Assembly (NCBI GenBank): GCA_019894655.1
Contig: JAGXNZ010000021.1
Coordinates: 1-24,217, forward strand
DNA: 24,217 bases
DNA from: Promethearchaeota archaeon
GTDB taxonomy: Archaea; Asgardarchaeota; Lokiarchaeia; Sigynarchaeales; SOKP01
Reading direction: 5' to 3'
Each line of letters starts with the position of its first letter. Within the stretch, counting starts at the first letter, position 1. This document shows, in pieces, positions 9,228 to 14,362 of the stretch. A program made the position numbers and the translations under genes. Below the pieces are notes generated by a model, which worked only from the letters and a program-made list of their open reading frames with translations, did no database searches and had not been told where the DNA came from.

Positions 9228-10307
9228 ATGATGAGAGTAGATTTTAGCTTTATCATTGATTTGGAATCTTATTTCTTCAAAACATGGTTTAAAGGACCAT
9301 TATTTCATAAATGGCTTCCTAATAATGATGAAAGTGCAATAATCCTCCAAGCTTTTAGAGAAAGTATTAAAATTAAAGTTTGGTTTGAAAGACGGGGAGT
9401 TATGAAAGACAAACAAATATTTTATGATGACCAAAAAAAAAAAAATACAATAGATTCAACTAGAATCTCTAAACAATATATATTATCAGGTGGACATCTT
9501 TTTGGATCATTTGAAATGGCTGATATAACCCAAGAAGAGCTAGAAGTAATGACTCAGAACTTACAAGGTAATGATTTGTATGTAAATTTAGGTAAACGTG
9601 TTGCAAAAATGCTTGCTCCTCCTATTATAATTTTTGTAGATCTTTTGAGAATAAATTATGGTCAATATTGGCTTAGACCATTTCACAAATGGGATTCACA
9701 GAAACAGTCTATAGGTTCGTATTGTCGTAGAATTTTATTACGATGGAAAACAGAAAATGATAATATATGGCATGATTTTATCCCAAATAAATTAGTGGAT
9801 AAAATTACTTTTGAAATATGGGGCGATGATAAATATCTTTCCTATTTGAATGGTGAAGACTGGGAAGATATAAAAAAACTGGTACAGACTGATTTTAAAC
9901 CGGATCTCGCACTTGAAATATTAAATCGTGCGCATGAAGAGTGGGATCATAGCAATTATTCTAGAGCTGTCACAGATGCAATAACGGCATTAGAAATAGC
10001 TATGGATAAAAGATTAAAAAAAGTCAATGAAAGTAACAATTTTCAAACACAAATAAATAAATTCGATGATAAATGGGATCTAGATACTAAAATTTTTGTT
10101 ATATTTAATGATTTAGTCCCAAAAGAGACATTGTTTAGTGCTATTCAATGTATAAAGCTAAGGAATCAAATAGTTCATGAAGGTGTAAGAGCACATAAGA
10201 CTGATAAAGAATTATTTCTAGGTATTAAATCTTGCATTAAATCTATATACCCTCAAATAACCCTTAAATTTCCATCAATAGAAGCAAAACAAATAATTGA
10301 GAAATAG
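9228..10307 (+). CDS. Protein with unknown N-terminal domain and C-terminal HEPN-like domain
   Basis: 359 residues. The last 150 look like an all-alpha HEPN domain. A helix around 'NYSRAVTDAITALEIAMDKRL' is followed by the motif RNQIVH (Arg312 to His317), which fits the Rx4-6H signature, with the Asn after Arg that is usual in HEPN ribonucleases and Apea-type proteins. The N-terminal 200 residues (rich in Trp, Phe and basic residues) match no family I know. HEPN proteins often act as RNases in toxin-antitoxin or antiviral systems, but no MNT-type nucleotidyltransferase or other defence gene is adjacent, so the role is open. Codons 69-72 lie in a run of 13 A residues (9433-9445). Two ATGs (9228, 9231) overlap; the first is used here. 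The gene stands alone, with T-rich sequence after the stop. Confidence 0.75.
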   Translation: MMRVDFSFIIDLESYFFKTWFKGPLFHKWLPNNDESAIILQAFRESIKIKVWFERRGVMKDKQIFYDDQKKKNTIDSTRISKQYILSGGHLFGSFEMADITQEELEVMTQNLQGNDLYVNLGKRVAKMLAPPIIIFVDLLRINYGQYWLRPFHKWDSQKQSIGSYCRRILLRWKTENDNIWHDFIPNKLVDKITFEIWGDDKYLSYLNGEDWEDIKKLVQTDFKPDLALEILNRAHEEWDHSNYSRAVTDAITALEIAMDKRLKKVNESNNFQTQINKFDDKWDLDTKIFVIFNDLVPKETLFSAIQCIKLRNQIVHEGVRAHKTDKELFLGIKSCIKSIYPQITLKFPSIEAKQIIEK

Positions 10308-10362
10308 TAAAATGGTTATTATATTATTTTCTATTTTTTTATGATTCTCTACGCCGCACACA

Positions 10363-10370
10363 TTTAAATA
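10363..10370 (+). promoter_or_regulatory. TATA box of the 10394 gene
   Basis: TTTAAATA lies 24-31 bases upstream of the ATG at 10394. There is no Shine-Dalgarno sequence next to the ATG, so a leaderless transcript is likely. Confidence 0.45.
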
Positions 10371-10393
10371 TTCGAACAAGTTATAGAGTTACG

Positions 10394-10903
10394 ATGAAAG
10401 CTAAAAAAATCGTTAAGGTTGAGCTGAAAAACCCCGCCCTTCGGCGCATTAGGAAAAATTTTCGGGACCTAATTAAGTTCGCTGTTAAACAGGAATCAAG
10501 CAGGTTATACGCTATTTCTGACGAGTATCGGCAAAAATGTCGAGATTCAACGGATTCCGTTGAAAAAGAAAGGTTAGATCAGGATGAAAGAAAATTCATG
10601 AAATTAGGGAGCAACCTCCGACATCTGCTAGCCAAATCAATCATCCAATGCGATTTGAAAGCGGCATGCTCATCGCTAGAAGAAGCTGTTAAGCACGGGT
10701 TCGATCCCTTGGATAGACCGACCGATCTCGACATGGTTTGGATGCCCTACTTTAAATCGTGGTTTTGCGTTCCATGTTCCGAGAGTCTGATTGCGGGAGC
10801 GAAGATTTTGAGGGAGGAGCGTCACCCCGATCACATGCGCCATTTACGAGAGCGCGGTCTGATAAGCGAAGAAGAGTTTTTCGACGTCGATGAGTATTTT
10901 TAG
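10394..10903 (+). CDS. Hypothetical protein, GC-richer than surroundings
   Basis: 169 residues; I do not recognise the family. The N-terminus is strongly basic (MKAKKIVKVELKNPALRRIR). The middle is helical and charged (about 30-100). The C-terminal third has a conserved-looking segment with aromatic residues and a C-x2-C pair (FCVPC, about 131-135), then a helical acidic end (ISEEEFFDVDEYF). No signal peptide or membrane segment. Base composition differs from neighbours: a 60-base sample at 10801 is 34/60 G+C, against roughly a third in other genes here. This suggests recent transfer or unusual expression demands. A TATA box sits at the leaderless distance upstream and a long T-rich tract follows the stop. 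The absence of stops and the promoter support a real gene. Confidence 0.7.
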   Translation: MKAKKIVKVELKNPALRRIRKNFRDLIKFAVKQESSRLYAISDEYRQKCRDSTDSVEKERLDQDERKFMKLGSNLRHLLAKSIIQCDLKAACSSLEEAVKHGFDPLDRPTDLDMVWMPYFKSWFCVPCSESLIAGAKILREERHPDHMRHLRERGLISEEEFFDVDEYF

Positions 10904-10965
10904 TTTTTAATCTTCGTTATTTTTAAATTCTTTTTTAAATTTTCTTTTAAATCATCAAATTTTTT
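10904..10965 (+). terminator. T-rich archaeal terminator after the 10394 gene
   Basis: Directly after the stop the coding strand holds a series of T-runs (up to six or seven Ts) without a stable hairpin, which is how archaeal RNA polymerase commonly terminates. The rest of the gap to 11138 is very AT-rich with no coding potential seen. Confidence 0.35.
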
Positions 10966-11138
10966 CTCTTTAATACTTCCTAAAAATTCAAGTATAATGT
11001 AAAGATATTAATTTTATCAAAAGAATTAAATAAATAGAATTTTAATAATAAGTTAATCTTTGAATAATAAAGAGAATAAATTTTTATTTTCAAATTTTAT
11101 TATTACTATTACAAAAAGAAATAAAAAAAAGGATCTAT

Positions 11139-11696
11139 ATGTCAAGTTTTAAGTTAAAGGTCTTGCTTACAGGCGCCGCTGCTGTCGGAAAGACGAGTCT
11201 GGTTCAGAGGTTTATCAAAAACCGATTTGCCGCAAACTATAAGCTCACCGTTGGCGTTGGCTATTAGGAGCTTCTCCTATTTGGCGCATACATTCTAACC
11301 AAGGACGTTGAGTTTAAGCCCGGCGAAGTAGCTACCCTCTCCATATGGGACATAGGGGGCCAACAGAGGTTCGAGTTCATCCGATCGACATTCTATAAGG
11401 GAGCAGCTGGTGCTTTGTTAGTTTTTGATTTAACGAGAGAACAAACTTACATCGAAACAAGAAAATGGCTAACGGAAATACGGCAATTCAGCAATGAAAA
11501 CATCCCATTTGTATTAATTGGAAATAAAGTAGATCTAGTCGAAGATGTCGGAGAAGTAATAGATAGAGACGAAGCTCGGGCTTTTGCAGAAAAAGAAGGC
11601 AGTATTTATGTTGAAACTTCAGCAAAAACAGGTATTAATGTTGACGACTCCTTTACTGAACTTACACGGAGAATTGTTGAGTCAAGAACCCAATAA
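11139..11696 (+). pseudogene. Ras/Rab-like small GTPase interrupted by a 30-base insert with in-frame TAG
   Basis: Read from the ATG at 11139 (GGATCT just upstream), this is a complete small GTPase: P-loop GAAAVGKTS, switch I region YKLTVGV, switch II WDIGGQQRF, NKVD, and ETSAKTG. It ends in ESRTQ without a prenylation cysteine. The frame contains TAG at 11265-11267. Removing exactly 30 bases (11260-11289) restores TVGVDILTKD, which I believe is the usual switch I sequence of such archaeal GTPases, and gives 175 residues. Without that removal only the part after the stop is open (a start at 11415 would lack P-loop and switch II). Base composition changes inside the gene: a sample from the first half is 30/60 G+C, from the second half 21/60. 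It is therefore either a pseudogene of mosaic origin or a gene needing RNA-level or translational repair. Confidence 0.75.
11260..11289 (+). other. 30-base in-frame insert with stop codon inside a hairpin
   Basis: Its deletion would join GTTG to ACATT and restore a normal GTPase switch I. It contains the perfect hairpin TAGGAG-CTT-CTCCTA (11265-11279), whose first three bases are the stop codon. GGC codons in the same frame flank the hairpin (11259-11261 and 11283-11285), and TTGGCG occurs at 11251 and 11281. I could not fold a canonical archaeal bulge-helix-bulge splice motif around the borders. Confidence 0.5.
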
Positions 11697-11862
11697 TCTT
11701 AACTAATTCTTTTTATAACTCTAAAATATAGATTTCATTACATATGATTACGTAATTTGTTTTCTTCTTCTTCAAAATTCTCACATAAATCATCGTGAAT
11801 AATTTTGATAGCGTCTTCGATATTTTCTCTCTTTATAACTAAAGAGATGTTTAATTCCTCAG
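11656..11862. repeat. 207-bp direct repeat, copy 1 (GTPase tail + aspartokinase tail)
   Basis: Aligned without gaps to 12669-12875 (offset 1013), with about 10 mismatches by eye (about 95% identity). It covers the last 13 codons of the small GTPase, the convergent intergenic stretch, and the last 39 codons of an aspartokinase. Nine of the ten mismatches lie in the aspartokinase part. Confidence 0.85.
11745..11862 (-). pseudogene. Truncated 3' end of an aspartokinase paralog
   Basis: On the minus strand this encodes EELNISLVIKREN through to NKLRNHM and a stop, the same C-terminus as the intact aspartokinase at 12751. The three differences are conservative (Leu to Ile, Thr to Lys, Asn to Asp). 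Similarity fades just upstream (KLTQS-EELN against ALTQSTEELN), and that frame meets a TGA about 20 codons further. Only the last ACT-domain strand and helix remain, so it cannot function. The amino-acid-conservative differences suggest it once was a working copy. Confidence 0.75.
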
Positions 11863-12159
11863 ATTGTGTAAGCTTACTAATGAATCTGTAATAATTATTT
11901 GTGTGTGTGCTATATCAGTTTGCTGAATCATTCTTAAACCTGAAGGAACGGAATTAAATGACTCGAACGCCACAATTAACAGATTCAATATAGAAAGGGC
12001 AATTTCTTCACTTGTATGAGTTTTAATATTTTTATCTGTATTCTCAGTAAAATTGTAAATATTCGCTCCAAAACAAGTGGCTAGAAATATAAGTTGAGCA
12101 TTAGTCTGACTTAGTAATATTTCATTTATAAATGTGTAGTTACGATCTCTTCTAATGAC
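11851..12159 (-). pseudogene. Orphan 102-codon open frame without a start codon
   Basis: The frame starts directly after, and in phase with, the TAA of the membrane protein gene (12160-12162), and runs 102 codons to a TAA at 11851-11853, overlapping the aspartokinase remnant in another frame. It has no ATG, GTG or TTG near its beginning (first Met at about 77). In DNA this AT-rich such a long open frame is unlikely by chance. The peptide has a hydrophobic strand (AQLIFLATCFGANIYNF), a helix (SEEIALSILNLLIVAFESF), then a second strand. That order is loosely like a Roadblock/LC7 or longin-type small domain, but the resemblance is weak. Probably a gene fragment left by the rearrangement, or part of a former fusion with the membrane protein. 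Confidence 0.4.
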
Positions 12160-12615
12160 TTAATTTTTAACCTTGTATTTTTCCAACTTCACGAGCCAAT
12201 ATACACTAGCAATACTCGAGACAAAAATTAATATAATGACTAGATTACCGAGTACGATGTACAATTGACCAGGTATAGACCAATAGATTATTGAAATAGC
12301 AAATCCTATAAATATTATAAAGATATTGTTTATTAATACGATTATTTGATGAGCCAGCACGTGTTTGCTCCCTAATATTGCACGATAAATCAATACACAC
12401 CCTTCAACTAAAAAACAAATAACAATCAAAAAGTCAGTATAAATTAACAAGGTTCCCGAAATATATGGTAAATCTCTCCACAAACTTAAAAATCCCGAAA
12501 AAATAAATATGATACCTAGTACTAATGTGCTAATCGGTTTTATAAACGGTTTTAATGGTTTTCCTGTTCCAGATGAAATGGGTAATTCTAACTTTTTAGT
12601 ATTTTTTTTTTTCAA
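12160..12615 (-). CDS. Four-helix membrane protein, unknown
   Basis: 151 residues. A basic, Pro/Ser-containing N-terminal tail of about 25 residues (MKKKNTKKLELP...) precedes four hydrophobic segments near 27-46, 52-77, 88-110 and 116-140; the C-terminus is short and basic (KLEKYKVKN). The positive N- and C-termini suggest both face the cytoplasm. There is no recognisable catalytic motif. It sits between the two copies of the 207-bp repeat, so it may have arrived or been isolated by the rearrangement, and it is in the same direction as the upstream aspartokinase. The frame continues past its TAA for another 102 codons, which raises the possibility that it is a truncated larger protein. Confidence 0.6.
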   Translation of the reverse strand: MKKKNTKKLELPISSGTGKPLKPFIKPISTLVLGIIFIFSGFLSLWRDLPYISGTLLIYTDFLIVICFLVEGCVLIYRAILGSKHVLAHQIIVLINNIFIIFIGFAISIIYWSIPGQLYIVLGNLVIILIFVSSIASVYWLVKLEKYKVKN

Positions 12616-12668
12616 GTTTTATTCCTCAGATAGAATATATTTTATTTTAGTATTTAACACTTACTTTC

Positions 12669-12875
12669 CTGAACTTACACGGAGAATTGTTGAGTCAAGA
12701 ACCCAATAATCTTAACTAATTCTTTCTATAACTCTAAAATATAGATTTCATTACATATGATTACGTAATTTGTTTTCTTCTTCTTCAAAATTCTCACATA
12801 AATCATTGTGAATAATAGTGATGGCGTCTTCGAGATTTTCTCTCTTTATTACTAGTGAGATGTTCAATTCCTCAG
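12669..12875. repeat. 207-bp direct repeat, copy 2
   Basis: Second copy of 11656-11862. Its right part is the 3' end of the intact aspartokinase. Its left part (12671-12709) is a detached remnant of the small GTPase 3' end reading ELTRRIVESRTQ and stop, with no GTPase in front of it. Confidence 0.85.
12671..12709 (+). pseudogene. Detached 3' remnant of the small GTPase
   Basis: Encodes the last 12 residues (ELTRRIVESRTQ) and the TAA, identical to the end of the GTPase at 11696. The preceding sequence is unrelated. An in-frame ATG upstream gives a 66-codon frame, but it lies antisense to the membrane protein and has no protein-like features. Confidence 0.7.
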
Positions 12876-14193
12876 TACTTTGAGTTAGCGCTTTTACGTG
12901 TATCTTTTTCTTTTCTAAAGCTTGGAAAATTATTACTTTTGTCAAATTTTCTAAGATTTTAAAACCTGTAACATTTATTATTGCGACTTCTTCAGATTTA
13001 ATTTCAAAAAAATCTGTAAAGTAACCGGAGCTCTTTAAAGCCTCTACCGCTCTAAGGGAATCTACTTCTTTTACGATAAATGAAGTACTAATCTCAGAAG
13101 CACTTTGAGCAACCAAAGAGACGCTAATTCTATTTTTACTCATGACTTTAAATATTTTGGCTAAAACGCCTGGAACATCAACTAAACTCCCTGAAGATAC
13201 AGTTATTATTACAGCGTCCTCAACAGTGGAAATTCCTTTGATTTCATTTTTATCTGTGATTGCAGATATTTTAGTAAATTCAAATCTCTCACGAGGTTTG
13301 TTGAAGTTTCTCAGTTCAAGTGGAATCTTTTTATTTTCAATTGCTTCAAGACATTTCGGATGGAGTATTTTTGCACCAAAATTTGCAATGTGTTTTGCTT
13401 CTTTGTAGTCTAGATTTTTAATGAGCGTTGATTTTGAAACATATTTTGGATTGATAGCTAGTAAACCATCTACATCTTTCCATAAAATTACTTTTATGTT
13501 CTTATCATTCGCAACTTCAAATATCGAATGTGCTAGAATGGTTGCGGTATAATCTGAGCCTCCTCTCCCTAAAGTGGTTGTGTATCCAATTTTATTTCTC
13601 CCTATGAAACCAGTAATAGAGATTACTATATCTTTTTTTGTGTTTTCTAGTAAAGGGATTATTAATTTTTTTACACGCACATTTGTAAATTCATAAAAAG
13701 GATATGCGTTGCTAAACTCATCGTTTGTTATAATCACCTTATTTGCTGGAATATAAACTGATTCTAGCCCTTTACTTAAGATATATTGGTTTAAAATGTA
13801 CGTAGATAAAACTTCACCAAAGCTTAAAACATAATCTTTGTAATACGGCTCTAATCCGAACTCTTTAATATCCTCTAATGCGTCTTCCAATTCACTAAGT
13901 TTTTTGTCAACCCAAACTTTTGCATTAGTGTAATGCTCAGTGTCTTCGTCAAATATTTGTTCAATAATATTAATATGTTTATTCTCCAAGATAGCAATAT
14001 TATCATCAAGAATTTTAGAATTGGTAACATTTTGTGCCGTATTCAATAACAAATCCGTTATTCCATTAAGTGCTGAAACCACAATTATTTTTTTATCATC
14101 TTTATAAATTTCTAGTATTTCGAGAATTTTCTGGAAAGCACTCTTATCAATTAAACAGCTTCCACCAAATTTCATAATAACGGTTAGAGTCAT
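12751..14193 (-). CDS. lysC: Aspartate kinase with two ACT domains
   Basis: Phosphorylates aspartate (EC 2.7.2.4), the first step towards lysine, threonine and methionine. With ATG 14193 as start the protein has 480 residues: KFGGS at 8-12, LGRGGSDYT at about 208-216, WKDVDGLLAINP at 238-249, GAKILHP near 273-279. Two C-terminal ACT modules follow (about 326-395, with SLVDVPGVLAKIFKVM, and 403-475), the usual site of feedback inhibition by an end product. A GTG at 14202 is in frame, but the TATA element at 14211-14220 puts the transcription start near 14193, favouring a leaderless ATG. It lies downstream of the longin-GTPase gene on the same strand, with its own promoter. Its 3' end is duplicated 1013 bp away. 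Which end product inhibits it cannot be read from the sequence. Confidence 0.93.
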   Translation of the reverse strand: MTLTVIMKFGGSCLIDKSAFQKILEILEIYKDDKKIIVVSALNGITDLLLNTAQNVTNSKILDDNIAILENKHINIIEQIFDEDTEHYTNAKVWVDKKLSELEDALEDIKEFGLEPYYKDYVLSFGEVLSTYILNQYILSKGLESVYIPANKVIITNDEFSNAYPFYEFTNVRVKKLIIPLLENTKKDIVISITGFIGRNKIGYTTTLGRGGSDYTATILAHSIFEVANDKNIKVILWKDVDGLLAINPKYVSKSTLIKNLDYKEAKHIANFGAKILHPKCLEAIENKKIPLELRNFNKPRERFEFTKISAITDKNEIKGISTVEDAVIITVSSGSLVDVPGVLAKIFKVMSKNRISVSLVAQSASEISTSFIVKEVDSLRAVEALKSSGYFTDFFEIKSEEVAIINVTGFKILENLTKVIIFQALEKKKIHVKALTQSTEELNISLVIKRENLEDAITIIHNDLCENFEEEENKLRNHM

Positions 14194-14210
14194 AATAATC
14201 ACTGAGGTAA

Positions 14211-14220
14211 TATAAATATT
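14211..14220 (-). promoter_or_regulatory. TATA box of the aspartokinase gene
   Basis: Read on the minus strand it is AATATTTATA, ending 18 bases before the ATG at 14193. The remainder of the 14203-14362 gap is AT-rich without coding signs. Confidence 0.5.
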
Positions 14221-14362
14221 TGAAGAATATTACCTCTTTTAAGTATAAAAAGAAAAAAGTCTTATTATTGTATTGGAATAAAGGTTCTTTATTTTAATGA
14301 TATTTATTAGAATTAAAAAAAGCTTTAATATAAATTGAAAAAATCAGAGAATTCAAGTGAGA

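Noticed and set aside
11265..11267. TAG read as pyrrolysine or another amino acid
   Set aside because: TAG is used as the ordinary stop of several genes here (10307, 10903, 21504). Reading through it would also leave 10 extra residues inside switch I.
11245..11300. Canonical archaeal bulge-helix-bulge intron in the GTPase gene
   Set aside because: An outer pairing (GTTGG with CTAAC) can be drawn, but the 4-bp central helix with two 3-base bulges could not be found. Kept only as an open model for the 30-base insert.
12509..12709. 66-codon plus-strand gene
   Set aside because: It is antisense to the membrane protein gene and open only by chance until it runs into the duplicated GTPase tail.
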